From: JABDPF01 sp037384065
GTDB lineage: Bacteria; Pseudomonadota; Gammaproteobacteria; Xanthomonadales; SZUA-36
Direction: 5' to 3'
Assembly: GCA_037384065.1 (NCBI GenBank)
Contig: JARROJ010000007.1
Location: forward strand, 1 to 64,000
DNA length: 64,000 nt
Shown here: piece after piece, positions 52,466 through 60,783 of the stretch
Layout: each line of letters starts with the position of its first letter
How positions within the stretch are numbered: position 1 is the stretch's first letter
Program-made: the position numbers and the translations under genes
The notes under the pieces: model-generated
What the model saw: only the letters and a program-made list of their open reading frames with translations
The model's database searches: none
Told to the model about the DNA's origin: nothing

Positions 52466-53706
52466 CGGCTCCGGTCGGACCGCTCCGCCGTCGCGCGACG
52501 CCGACGGTCGAGGTCGGTCGCGTGCGCATTGGCGGTGATCACCCGGTCGTGGTCCAGTCGATGACCAACACCGATACCGTCGACGCGAAAGCGACCGCGC
52601 AACAGGTGGCTGAACTCTGGCGCGCCGGCTCGGAGCTGGTGCGCATTACGGTCAATACGCTGGAAGCGGCGCAGGCCGTGCCCGAGATCCGTCGCCGGCT
52701 CGACCGGATGGCCTGCGACGTGCCGCTGGTGGGTGATTTCCACTACAACGGCCACACCCTGTTGCAACAGGTTCCCGAGTGCGCCGAACTGCTGGCCAAG
52801 TACCGCATCAACCCGGGAAACGTGGGCTTCGGGCGAAAACGGGACGATCAGTTCGCGACGATCATCGAACTGGCGATCCGCTACGGCAAGCCGGTCCGCA
52901 TCGGCGTCAACTGGGGCAGCCTGGACCAGGAACTGCTGGCGCGCCTGATGGACGAGAACGCCGCGTTGCCACAACCGGCGGAGGCCGCCGCGGTCATGCG
53001 CGAAGCCCTGATCCGCTCGGCCGTGGACAGCGCCGCCCAGGCCGAGGCGCTGGGTTTGCCGCACGACCGCATCATTCTTTCCTGCAAGGTCAGCGACGTG
53101 CAGGATCTGATCGCGGTTTACCGGGCGCTGGCGACGCGCTGTGATTATCCCCTGCACCTTGGCCTGACCGAGGCCGGAATGGGCAGCAAGGGCATCGTTT
53201 CCTCGACCGCGGCGATGGCGGTGCTGCTGCAGGACGGGATCGGCGACACCGTGCGGGTCTCGCTGACGCCGGAGCCGGGACAGTCGCGCACCGACGAGGT
53301 CACCGTGGCCCAGCAGATGCTGCAGAGCATGGGCTTGCGGGCGTTCACGCCGATGGTCACCGCCTGCCCGGGCTGCGGACGGACGACCAGCACCTTCTTC
53401 CAGTCGCTGGCGATGGACGTGCAGAACTTCGTGCGCGAGCGGATGCCGGAGTGGAAGCAACGCTACGAGGGCGTGGAAACGCTGTCGCTCGCCGTGATGG
53501 GCTGTGTCGTCAACGGCCCGGGGGAAAGCCGGCACGCCGACATCGGCATCAGCCTGCCGGGAACCGGCGAGGCGCCGACCGCGCCGGTTTTCATCGACGG
53601 CGAGAAAACGGCCACCCTGCGTGGGGATTCGCTGACCGCGGACTTCCTGGAGATGATCGAGGACTACGTGGCCGGGCGGTATCCGTCGCGGTTGCCGCGG
53701 GACTGA
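52462..53706 (+). CDS. ispG: 4-hydroxy-3-methylbut-2-enyl-diphosphate synthase IspG (GcpE)
   Basis: A 414-residue enzyme. The TIM-barrel part opens with VVQSMTNTDTVD and contains NPGNVGFGRKRDDQF; the C-terminal iron-sulphur domain has CPGCGRTT and CVVNGPGES, the three cluster cysteines. It makes HMBDP in the non-mevalonate isoprenoid pathway. Translational coupling to pgsA is unusual to my knowledge; it would tie isoprenoid and phospholipid synthesis. Confidence 0.95.
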   Translation: MTAPVGPLRRRATPTVEVGRVRIGGDHPVVVQSMTNTDTVDAKATAQQVAELWRAGSELVRITVNTLEAAQAVPEIRRRLDRMACDVPLVGDFHYNGHTLLQQVPECAELLAKYRINPGNVGFGRKRDDQFATIIELAIRYGKPVRIGVNWGSLDQELLARLMDENAALPQPAEAAAVMREALIRSAVDSAAQAEALGLPHDRIILSCKVSDVQDLIAVYRALATRCDYPLHLGLTEAGMGSKGIVSSTAAMAVLLQDGIGDTVRVSLTPEPGQSRTDEVTVAQQMLQSMGLRAFTPMVTACPGCGRTTSTFFQSLAMDVQNFVRERMPEWKQRYEGVETLSLAVMGCVVNGPGESRHADIGISLPGTGEAPTAPVFIDGEKTATLRGDSLTADFLEMIEDYVAGRYPSRLPRD

Positions 53707-53709
53707 ACC

Positions 53710-54522
53710 GTGGCGTTGCGCCGGGCGGGTTCGATGGCGGCGACCGCCGATCGTCATTATCTCTACCAGGAAGCCGTGCAGGATCCCGAGGCCGAGATCG
53801 ATTTCATCGAGGAAACCTGGCAAAACCTGCGCGACCGGCCCGCCGAGCTGTTGCGCGAGGATTTCTGCGGTACGGCGCTCACCGCGTGCGAGTGGGTGCG
53901 GCGCGATTCCCTGCGCTGGGCCGTCGGCATCGACCTCGACGCCGCCGTGCTCGAGTGGGGGCGCGAGAACAACCTCGCCCAACTCGATGACGACGCGCGC
54001 ACGCGCATCACGCTGCGCTGCGCGGACGTGCTCGAGGTCGAGCCCGAAGCGGCCGACATCGTCCTGGCGATGAACTTCAGCTATTTCCTGTTCCGCCAGC
54101 GAGCGGAACTGCGGGCCTATTTCGAAAGCGTGCACGCGGGCCTGGTCGAGGACGGGCTCTTTTTTCTCGACGCCTACGGGGGTTACGACGCGCCGCGCGA
54201 CATCGAGGAAGAGCGCGAGTGCGAGGGGTTCAGTTACATCTGGGAGCAGGCCGACTTCAACCCCATCGACAGTTCGATGAACTGCCACATCCATTTCACC
54301 TTCCCGGACGGTTCGCGCATCGAACGGGCTTTCAGTTACCCGTGGCGGCTGTGGACCCTGCCCGAGATCCGGGAATTGCTGCTGGAAGCGGGGTTCCGCG
54401 AGGTGACGGTCTACTGGGAAGGCACCGACGAGGCGAGCGGCGAGGGTAACGGCATCTACGAACCCGCCCTGGTCGGCGATGCGGACCCCGGCTGGGTGTG
54501 CTACATCGTCGCGCAGCGGTAG
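53710..54522 (+). CDS. Class I SAM-dependent methyltransferase
   Basis: A 270-residue protein (GTG at 53710; an ATG at 53734 is also possible). The fold is recognised from LREDFCGTALTACEWVRRDS (motif I), AVGIDLDAAVLEWGRENN (motif II), ADIVLAMNFSYFLFRQR and GLVEDGLFFLDAYGGYDA. The target is unknown. It begins 3 nt after ispG. Its last 22 nt overlap the end of the convergent ygfZ gene. Confidence 0.8.
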   Translation: MALRRAGSMAATADRHYLYQEAVQDPEAEIDFIEETWQNLRDRPAELLREDFCGTALTACEWVRRDSLRWAVGIDLDAAVLEWGRENNLAQLDDDARTRITLRCADVLEVEPEAADIVLAMNFSYFLFRQRAELRAYFESVHAGLVEDGLFFLDAYGGYDAPRDIEEERECEGFSYIWEQADFNPIDSSMNCHIHFTFPDGSRIERAFSYPWRLWTLPEIRELLLEAGFREVTVYWEGTDEASGEGNGIYEPALVGDADPGWVCYIVAQR

Positions 54523-55253
54523 CGCGACCCCGCGAACTCGATCGCATCTGCCGGTTCATCGGCCACCGCCCGCGTCACGGTGAATACGACGGTCCGGTCG
54601 GAATCGGCCGGGGCGCTGTCCACGACGACAGCATCGTGCCATTCCGCGCCGCGGCGCAGGCGGAGTTTATCGCCGGGCGCCGGCTCGATCGCCCCCTCGG
54701 CCTCGACCACCAGCGGCTTGCGCTTGACCGAGCCCAGGTAGCGGGCCCGCGCGACGATTTCCTGCCCGGGATAACAGCCCTTGGAAAAGCTGACGGCGTC
54801 GAGCGTATCGAAGCCGAGCATCTGCGGTATGAACTTCTCGGTGCTGCCCGGACCGAGCCACGCGATGCCGGCCCGCAGTTCGCCCGCCTTCCACGCCGCG
54901 TCAGCGTCGTTTTCGGCATCCCCGTCGGGCGCGAACGCGTACTCGGGCCCCGGCAGGCCGCAGACGGCAAGGTCCTCGGCCGGGCCGAATTCGACACGGG
55001 TGCGAAAGACGAACATTCGCAGCCGTTGCAGAATGCCCGGCAGCAGCCCGGAATGACCGGCCACGAGGTAACCGTCGCCAGCGCGCTGAACGCGCAGCAG
55101 CCCGAGCACCTGGCCCTTGGGGGTGCAGTAGCAGGCGAAGGTCGCCGCGCCGTCCTCGAGCGCCAGGATGTCGGCGGTCAGTTGCGCCTGCAGAAAAGCG
55201 CCGGACTCGTCGCCGCTGAAGCGCGCGGCGGAAAGGTAGGGTATGCGTCTCAT
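54501..55253 (-). CDS. ygfZ: YgfZ/GcvT-like folate-binding Fe-S assembly protein
   Basis: A 250-residue protein. The family signature KGCYPGQEIVARARYLG and the N-terminal LQAQLTADILAL are present. YgfZ uses a tetrahydrofolate and its conserved Cys to support assembly or repair of some Fe-S enzymes, succinate dehydrogenase among the candidates. It is about 75 residues shorter than E. coli YgfZ (326), missing part of the middle. It lies directly upstream of, and divergent from, the sdh cluster, as in other gammaproteobacteria where ygfZ neighbours sdhE. Confidence 0.88.
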   Translation of the reverse strand: MRRIPYLSAARFSGDESGAFLQAQLTADILALEDGAATFACYCTPKGQVLGLLRVQRAGDGYLVAGHSGLLPGILQRLRMFVFRTRVEFGPAEDLAVCGLPGPEYAFAPDGDAENDADAAWKAGELRAGIAWLGPGSTEKFIPQMLGFDTLDAVSFSKGCYPGQEIVARARYLGSVKRKPLVVEAEGAIEPAPGDKLRLRRGAEWHDAVVVDSAPADSDRTVVFTVTRAVADEPADAIEFAGSRYRCATM

Positions 55254-55339
55254 TTGTCGGTCGGCAATTTGCTCAACGGTAGGCTAGATGAAATGCGACC
55301 GTGGCCGCGAAACTTCAAGTCGGCGGGGCGCATTGCGCC

Positions 55340-55368
55340 TTGAATAGAGCGGCCCGAATCATTACGCT
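55340..55368 (+). promoter_or_regulatory. Candidate promoter for the sdh cluster
   Basis: TTGAAT (55340-55345), 17 nt and TACGCT (55363-55368) point toward the SDHAF4-like gene at 55409. The fit at -10 is weak. The divergent ygfZ gene starts at 55253. Confidence 0.35.
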
Positions 55369-55408
55369 GGTGACGATTTTTGCGACGCAGCGAAACGACC
55401 GATTTCCG

Positions 55409-55603
55409 ATGCCGAAAAACGCCCCGAAAAAGCGCCTCGATGCGACCCCCGAACGCTCCGCGGACACGCCGGAAACCGATGCGTCCGGAGCACCGGGCGC
55501 GACGGATGAGCGCAAGACGCCGCGCGAGATCGGCGGGCGCGGCGGTCTCGACCCGGTCCGCTACGGCGACTGGGAAAAAGACGGCCGCTGCATCGATTTC
55601 TAG
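55409..55603 (+). CDS. SDHAF4-like succinate dehydrogenase assembly factor (DUF1674)
   Basis: A 64-residue protein from ATG at 55409. After a Lys/Pro-rich N-terminus it ends in EIGGRGGLDPVRYGDWEKDG then RCIDF, the conserved C-terminal signature of DUF1674/SDHAF4. In mitochondria SDHAF4 binds the flavoprotein subunit of succinate dehydrogenase. The position 34 nt before sdhC supports the same role here. No ribosome site is visible. Confidence 0.88.
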   Translation: MPKNAPKKRLDATPERSADTPETDASGAPGATDERKTPREIGGRGGLDPVRYGDWEKDGRCIDF

Positions 55604-55637
55604 CCGGCCCCGCAGGGGCCATTGAACCGAGACGACC

Positions 55638-56024
55638 ATGAAAGAAACCCAGAGACCCCTTTCGCCATTCATGATCGGGCCGCATTACAAGCCCCAGATG
55701 ACCTCGCTGATGTCGATCAGCCACCGGGCGACCGGGGTGTACCTGAGCGTCGTCGGCTTGCCGCTGGTGCTGTGGTGGATCATCGCGACGGCCTCCGGGC
55801 CCGCGGCGTTCGTCCGATTCGAAAGCTTCGCGGGCCACTGGTTCGGCATGCTGCTCCTGGCCGTGACGGTCCTGTGTCTCAGTTACCACCTGCTGAACGG
55901 AATCCGGCACCTCGTCTGGGATACCGGCAGGGCGCTGGAGCTGCGTAGCGCCTACACCGGCGGCTGGCTCGTCCTGATCGGGACGGTTCTCCTGACCGCG
56001 ATCGTTCTGGGGGTGCTGTCATGA
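55638..56024 (+). CDS. sdhC: Succinate dehydrogenase cytochrome b556 subunit
   Basis: A 128-residue protein with three helices. MSISHRATGVYLSV holds the Ser28/Arg30 quinone-site residues and LSYHLLNGIRHLVWD the haem-ligand His. It anchors SdhAB and reduces ubiquinone. The ATG has only a weak SD (GAGACG). The stop overlaps sdhD (ATGA). Confidence 0.95.
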   Translation: MKETQRPLSPFMIGPHYKPQMTSLMSISHRATGVYLSVVGLPLVLWWIIATASGPAAFVRFESFAGHWFGMLLLAVTVLCLSYHLLNGIRHLVWDTGRALELRSAYTGGWLVLIGTVLLTAIVLGVLS

Positions 56025-56401
56025 GCATGCTCAATCCGCTGGCCCGCGCGCGCGGGCACGGCAGCGCGAAGGACGGTGTCCATCACTGGTACGCCCAGCG
56101 CGCTTCCGCGTTGCTGCTGATCGCATTGCTGGCCTGGCTGCTGTACTCGGTGCTGAGCCTGGGCGGTACGGGCTACGCGGCCTCGCGCGCGTTTATCGCG
56201 AACCCGGTCAATGCGGCCTTGCTGTCGGTGCTTCTGGTGACGGCGCTGTACCACGGGATGCTCGGCCTGCAGGTGGTCATCGAGGACTACGTGCACAGCC
56301 GTCCGCTGGAAATCGCGCTGTACTTCCTGACCCGCGCCGGCGCCTGGATCGGCATGGCGCTGGGTGTCGTTCACATCCTCAAACTCGCCCTCGGAGCCTG
56401 A
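56021..56401 (+). CDS. sdhD: Succinate dehydrogenase membrane anchor subunit
   Basis: A 126-residue protein with three helices. GSAKDGVHHWYAQRASALLL opens it, and LYHGMLGLQVVIEDYVHSRP holds the haem His and quinone-site Tyr. It forms the anchor with SdhC. Confidence 0.93.
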   Translation: MSMLNPLARARGHGSAKDGVHHWYAQRASALLLIALLAWLLYSVLSLGGTGYAASRAFIANPVNAALLSVLLVTALYHGMLGLQVVIEDYVHSRPLEIALYFLTRAGAWIGMALGVVHILKLALGA

Positions 56402-56404
56402 TCG

Positions 56405-58195
56405 ATGAGCAAACCCTACCAGGTGCAGGAGCACAAATACGACGTGGTCGTCGTCGGCGCCGGCGGCGCCGGCCTGCGGGCCACCATGGGCATCGCGGCC
56501 GCCGGCTTGTCCACCGCCTGCGTGACCAAGGTTTTTCCGACACGCAGCCACACCGTGGCCGCCCAGGGCGGCATGTCGGCGGCGCTGGGCAACATGGGCG
56601 AGGACGACTGGCGCTGGCACATGTACGACACGATCAAGGGCTCCGACTGGCTCGGTGACCAGGACGCGATCGAATACATGTGCCGCGAAGCGGTTCCGTC
56701 GGTGATCGAACTGGAGCACTTCGGCGTGCCGTTTTCGCGCACCGAGGACGGGCGGATTTACCAGCGGCCGTTCGGCGGCATGACCACGCACTACGGCGAA
56801 GGCACCGCGCAGCGCACCTGCGCGGCCGCCGACCGCACCGGGCATGCGATCCTGCATACCCTCTACCAACAGTCACTCAAGCACGATGCGAGCTTCTACA
56901 TCGAGTACTTCGCGATCGACCTGCTGATGGACGACGACGGCGCCTGCCGCGGCGTGCTGGCCTGGAACCTGGCGGACGGCACGCTGCACCTGTTCCGGGC
57001 CCACGCGGTCGTGCTCGCGACGGGCGGCTACGGCCGCGCGTATTTCTCGGCGACGTCGGCGCACACCTGCACCGGCGACGGCAACGGCATGGTGTTGCGC
57101 GCGGGCCTGCCGCTGCAGGACATGGAATTCGTGCAGTTCCACCCGACCGGGATCTACGGCGCGGGCTGCCTGATTACCGAGGGCGTGCGCGGGGAAGGGG
57201 GCTTTCTGACCAATTCCGAGGGCGAGCGATTCATGGAGCGCTACGCGCCCAACGCCAAGGACCTCGCCTCGCGCGACGTCGTCAGTCGCTCGATGACGAT
57301 CGAGATCCGCGAGGGCCGCGGGGTCGGCGCGAAGAACGACCACATCCACCTGAACCTGCAGCACCTCGGTGCGGACGTCATCAACGAGCGCCTGCCCGGC
57401 ATCGCCGAGAGCGCGGAGATTTTCGCCGGCGTCGACGTGACGAAGGAGCCCATTCCCGTCCTGCCGACGGTGCATTACAACATGGGCGGAATTCCTACGA
57501 ACTACATGGGCGAAGTCGTTACGCTGCGCGATGGCGACCCGGATACCGTGGTGCCCGGCCTGTTCGCGATCGGCGAGGCGGCCTGCGTTTCGGTCCACGG
57601 CGCCAATCGCCTGGGGTCCAATTCGCTGCTCGACCTGATCGTGTTCGGACGGGCCGTGGCCCAACGTTGCGCGGAAGTGATCAAGCCCGGCACGACGCAT
57701 CCGGAAACCGGTGCGGATCGCCTCGACGCCCTGCTCGAGCGCTTCGACGCCCTGCGGCATGCCGATGGCGGCAACGGCACGGCTGAAATCCGCGACCGAA
57801 TGCAGTCGGTGATGCAGAACAACGCTGCGGTGTTCCGCACCGGCGAGGTGCTCGAGGAGGGCTGTCGGCTGATCGGCGAGGTGAGCGGCGCTTTCGCGGA
57901 CGTCGCGGTGACGGACCGCTCGCTGATCTGGAACTCGGACCTGGTGGAAACGCTGGAGCTGCGCAATCTTCTGGGCTGTGCGGTGGCGACGATGATTTCG
58001 GCCGAGAACCGCAAGGAAAGCCGCGGGGCCCACGCGCGGGAAGACTTTCCCGAGCGCGACGACGATAACTGGCACAAGCATACGCTGTGCTGGGTGGCCG
58101 ATGACGGCGGGACGCGCCTGGATTACCGCCCCGTGCACATGTACACGCTGACGGACGACGTCGAGGTCGTGCCGCCGAAAGCGAGGGTTTACTGA
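56405..58195 (+). CDS. sdhA: Succinate dehydrogenase flavoprotein subunit
   Basis: A 596-residue subunit. Dinucleotide motif VVVGAGGAGLRATMGIAAAG, covalent-FAD His49 in TRSHTVAAQGGMSAALGNMG, and active-site segments HPTGIYGAGCLITEGVRGEG and NRLGSNSLLDLIVFGR are all present. It oxidises succinate to fumarate. FAD attachment should be helped by SdhE (59002) and the SDHAF4-like factor. Confidence 0.97.
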   Translation: MSKPYQVQEHKYDVVVVGAGGAGLRATMGIAAAGLSTACVTKVFPTRSHTVAAQGGMSAALGNMGEDDWRWHMYDTIKGSDWLGDQDAIEYMCREAVPSVIELEHFGVPFSRTEDGRIYQRPFGGMTTHYGEGTAQRTCAAADRTGHAILHTLYQQSLKHDASFYIEYFAIDLLMDDDGACRGVLAWNLADGTLHLFRAHAVVLATGGYGRAYFSATSAHTCTGDGNGMVLRAGLPLQDMEFVQFHPTGIYGAGCLITEGVRGEGGFLTNSEGERFMERYAPNAKDLASRDVVSRSMTIEIREGRGVGAKNDHIHLNLQHLGADVINERLPGIAESAEIFAGVDVTKEPIPVLPTVHYNMGGIPTNYMGEVVTLRDGDPDTVVPGLFAIGEAACVSVHGANRLGSNSLLDLIVFGRAVAQRCAEVIKPGTTHPETGADRLDALLERFDALRHADGGNGTAEIRDRMQSVMQNNAAVFRTGEVLEEGCRLIGEVSGAFADVAVTDRSLIWNSDLVETLELRNLLGCAVATMISAENRKESRGAHAREDFPERDDDNWHKHTLCWVADDGGTRLDYRPVHMYTLTDDVEVVPPKARVY

Positions 58196-58980
58196 TGGCT
58201 GAATTCCGCTTACCCAAGCATTCCAGGATCGGCAAGGGCAAGACCTGGCCGGCGCCCGACGGTGCGACCAACACCAAGGTGTTCCGGGTCTACCGCTGGA
58301 ACCCGGACGATGGCGAAAATCCGCGCGTCGACCGCTTCGAGATCGACCTCGACGACTGCGGCCCGATGGTTCTCGACGCCGTTATCAAGATCAAGAACGA
58401 GATCGACCCGACCCTGACCTTTCGGCGTTCCTGCCGTGAAGGCATCTGCGGCTCCTGCGCGATGAACATCGACGGCACCAATACGCTGGCCTGCACCCAG
58501 CCGATCGCCGAGATCAAGGGCGAGGTGACCATCAATCCGCTGCCCCATTTGCCGGTGGTCAAGGACCTGGTGCCGGACCTGACGCATTTCTACGCCCAGT
58601 ACGCGACGATCCGTCCGTGGATCCGCACGCAGAGCACGACGCCGCCGGACCGTGAGCGCCTGCAGTCGAAGGCGGACCGCGCCAAGCTCGACGGCCTTTA
58701 CGAGTGCATCCTGTGCGCCTGCTGCTCGACCTCCTGTCCGAGTTACTGGTGGAACGGCGACCGCTATCTGGGCCCGGCGATCCTTCTGCAGGCCTACCGC
58801 TGGCTGGCCGATTCACGCGACGAGGCGACGGGCGAGCGCCTGGACGATCTGGAAGACCCGTTCCGGCTGTACCGTTGCCACACGATCATGAACTGCACCC
58901 GGACCTGCCCGAAGGGCCTCAATCCCGCCAAAGCCATCGCCGAAATCAAGAAGATGCTGATGGTGCGGCGCGGCGTCTGA
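58195..58980 (+). CDS. sdhB: Succinate dehydrogenase iron-sulfur subunit
   Basis: A 261-residue subunit. The [2Fe-2S] cysteines are in CREGICGSCAMNIDG, the [4Fe-4S] in CILCACCSTSCPSYWW, and the [3Fe-4S] in CHTIMNCTRTCPKGLNP. It carries electrons from SdhA to quinone. The start overlaps the sdhA stop (TGATG). Confidence 0.97.
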   Translation: MAEFRLPKHSRIGKGKTWPAPDGATNTKVFRVYRWNPDDGENPRVDRFEIDLDDCGPMVLDAVIKIKNEIDPTLTFRRSCREGICGSCAMNIDGTNTLACTQPIAEIKGEVTINPLPHLPVVKDLVPDLTHFYAQYATIRPWIRTQSTTPPDRERLQSKADRAKLDGLYECILCACCSTSCPSYWWNGDRYLGPAILLQAYRWLADSRDEATGERLDDLEDPFRLYRCHTIMNCTRTCPKGLNPAKAIAEIKKMLMVRRGV

Positions 58981-59001
58981 GCCGCGGAACGGACCGGTTC
59001 C

Positions 59002-59253
59002 GTGGCTGGAGACGATCGCTTGCGCAAATTGCGTTGGTCGTGCCGGCGCGGCATGAAGGAACTCGACGTCCTGCTGGTGCGTTTCATTGATGCGAACGCC
59101 GCCGATCTTGCACGGGGCGCGTGGCCCGGGCTGGAACGTCTCCTGGCGCTCGAGGATGACGTCCTCTGGGACCTGCTGCAGGCGCCGTCGGCGGCGGGCG
59201 CGGACGGGGAACTGATCGCGGCGATTCGGGGCTTGCATGTTGCGGAAACTTGA
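59002..59253 (+). CDS. sdhE: FAD assembly factor SdhE
   Basis: An 83-residue protein from GTG at 59002. WSCRRGMKELDVLL contains the RGxxE motif essential for flavinylation of SdhA. It lies 21 nt after sdhB. In E. coli sdhE (ygfY) is far from sdh but next to ygfX and near ygfZ; here all are in one block. Confidence 0.92.
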   Translation: MAGDDRLRKLRWSCRRGMKELDVLLVRFIDANAADLARGAWPGLERLLALEDDVLWDLLQAPSAAGADGELIAAIRGLHVAET

Positions 59254-59674
59254 ACTGACGGCGGGCCCCTGCGCCTGGGAAGCCGCCGCGCGGCCCGTGC
59301 TGGGCCTGCTCGGGTGCGCCTCGCTGGTGTTGGCGCCGACCGGCTGGCCATGGACGGCGACCGGGTTGGTGGCGCTGGCGCTCGCCGTGCTGTGGAGCGC
59401 CCGCCCGGCGCGCAGGCGTATTCGAACGACCCTGACCCTGCATCCGGACGGAACGGCCACCCTTGTGCGGAATGCACGTGCGCAACCGGCGGAAATCACC
59501 GGACGGGCATGGATCAGCCGGGTGTTCTGCGTGATCGAAGTGCGCCCGCTCGACGATGACGGTTCGGAATGGCTGACGATTTGCGCGGCGAAGCATTCGG
59601 CGTCGGATTACCGGCAGCTGCTCGGTGCGCTGCGGCTGGGCGCCTTCGGCTCCCGGGGTGAATGCCTTGACTGA
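59237..59674 (+). CDS. ygfX: YgfX-like membrane protein
   Basis: A 145-residue protein whose ATG lies 17 nt inside sdhE. Two adjacent helices (about 18-55) are followed by an Arg-rich turn (WSARPARRRIRTTLTL) and a beta-rich cytoplasmic domain. Order and topology match YgfX, the SdhE partner (also called CptA, reported as a toxin of cell-shape proteins). Sequence similarity alone is modest, so the call rests mainly on context. Confidence 0.75.
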   Translation: MLRKLELTAGPCAWEAAARPVLGLLGCASLVLAPTGWPWTATGLVALALAVLWSARPARRRIRTTLTLHPDGTATLVRNARAQPAEITGRAWISRVFCVIEVRPLDDDGSEWLTICAAKHSASDYRQLLGALRLGAFGSRGECLD

Positions 59675-60779
59675 CCGGTCCGAGGCGCCGCTCGATGCCC
59701 TGATGGCGGCGGCTGCCGACGCCATGATCATTATCGACGGGCAGGGGCGGATACTGCGCTTCAACCCGGCCGCCGAAGCCCTGTTCGGTTACGTCGAGAA
59801 GGACGTGCTCGGCCGCAACGTCAGCCTGCTGATGCCGGAGCCCCATAGCCGCGGGCACGACGGCTTCATCAGGCGGTACCTCGAAGGGGGCGAAGCGCGA
59901 ATCATCGGCCAGGGCCGCGAGGTGGCCGGTCTGCGCAGCGACGGTTCGTCGTTTCCGATGCATTTGTCCGTTGGCGAGATTCGGCGGCCCGGTCCGTCGC
60001 ATTTTGTCGGAATCGTGCGCGACCTCAGCGAGTTTCGCGCCACGCAGGAGCAGGTGCGCCGTCTCGAGGAGCAGTTGCTGCACGCTGATCGCCTCGTGAT
60101 CCTGGGCGAACTGACGGCCGGCATCGCGCATGAAATCAACCAGCCGTTGACGGCGATCGCGGCCTACGCGGATGCCGGGTGCGCGCTGATCCATCGCGAT
60201 GGCGATGCCCCCCAAAAGGACATGCAGTCGATCTGCGAGCGGATCGGTGAACAGTCGCGGCGCGCCGCCGAGGTCGTGCAGAGACTGCGCAAGCTGGTGC
60301 GCAGCGGCACCGTTGCACGCGCTCGTCATGATATCAATCAGATAATCAACAATGTTCTTTTACTCTTTGAATATGAGATAAAAAAACAGAATATTGATTT
60401 GCGATTCGAGCCGTCCGACGCGCTCGAACGCCTGTTTGTCGATGAAATCCAGATCCAACAGATCCTGGTCAACCTGGTCAAGAACGGGATCGATGCGATC
60501 GTCGCGGCCGGGATTCCGGACGGGCGCATCGAGATCGAACTCGCGCAGCGGGAAAACGAGGTGCTGGTCGCCGTGTCGGACAACGGGCCGGGGGTCCCGA
60601 AGGAGGACCGTTCGCGCATGTTCGAAGCCTTCTACACCACGAAGCCGAAGGGCGTCGGACTGGGGCTGTCCATTTGCAAGAGCATCGCGGCGGCGCATGG
60701 CGGCAGCCTGCACTACGCGGAAGCGCCGGGCGGCGGCAGTCGCTTCACCTTGTCCCTGCCGCGGAAATCGATAGGATAG
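59667..60779 (+). CDS. fixL: FixL-type haem-PAS oxygen-sensor histidine kinase
   Basis: A 370-residue soluble kinase read from TTG at 59667 (GGGGTGA at 5 nt); GTG at 59658 is an alternative. The single PAS domain (about 8-125) closely follows rhizobial FixL: MPEPHSRGHDGFIRRYLEG places His64 at the haem proximal ligand (His200 of B. japonicum FixL) and IIGQGREV places Arg84 at Arg220, the ligand-sensing Arg. The FixL residue His214 is Arg here. The kinase part has phospho-His155 in GIAHEINQPLTAI, N-box QILVNLVKNGIDA and GVGLGLSICKSI. No membrane helix is present. Its start overlaps ygfX. An AT-rich patch with rare codons lies at 60331-60405. Confidence 0.88.
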   Translation: MTDRSEAPLDALMAAAADAMIIIDGQGRILRFNPAAEALFGYVEKDVLGRNVSLLMPEPHSRGHDGFIRRYLEGGEARIIGQGREVAGLRSDGSSFPMHLSVGEIRRPGPSHFVGIVRDLSEFRATQEQVRRLEEQLLHADRLVILGELTAGIAHEINQPLTAIAAYADAGCALIHRDGDAPQKDMQSICERIGEQSRRAAEVVQRLRKLVRSGTVARARHDINQIINNVLLLFEYEIKKQNIDLRFEPSDALERLFVDEIQIQQILVNLVKNGIDAIVAAGIPDGRIEIELAQRENEVLVAVSDNGPGVPKEDRSRMFEAFYTTKPKGVGLGLSICKSIAAAHGGSLHYAEAPGGGSRFTLSLPRKSIG

Positions 60780-60783
60780 GGCG

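Noticed and set aside
52411..54294. A 627-codon minus-strand frame opposite ispG and the methyltransferase
   Set aside because: Shadow of two convincing plus-strand genes.
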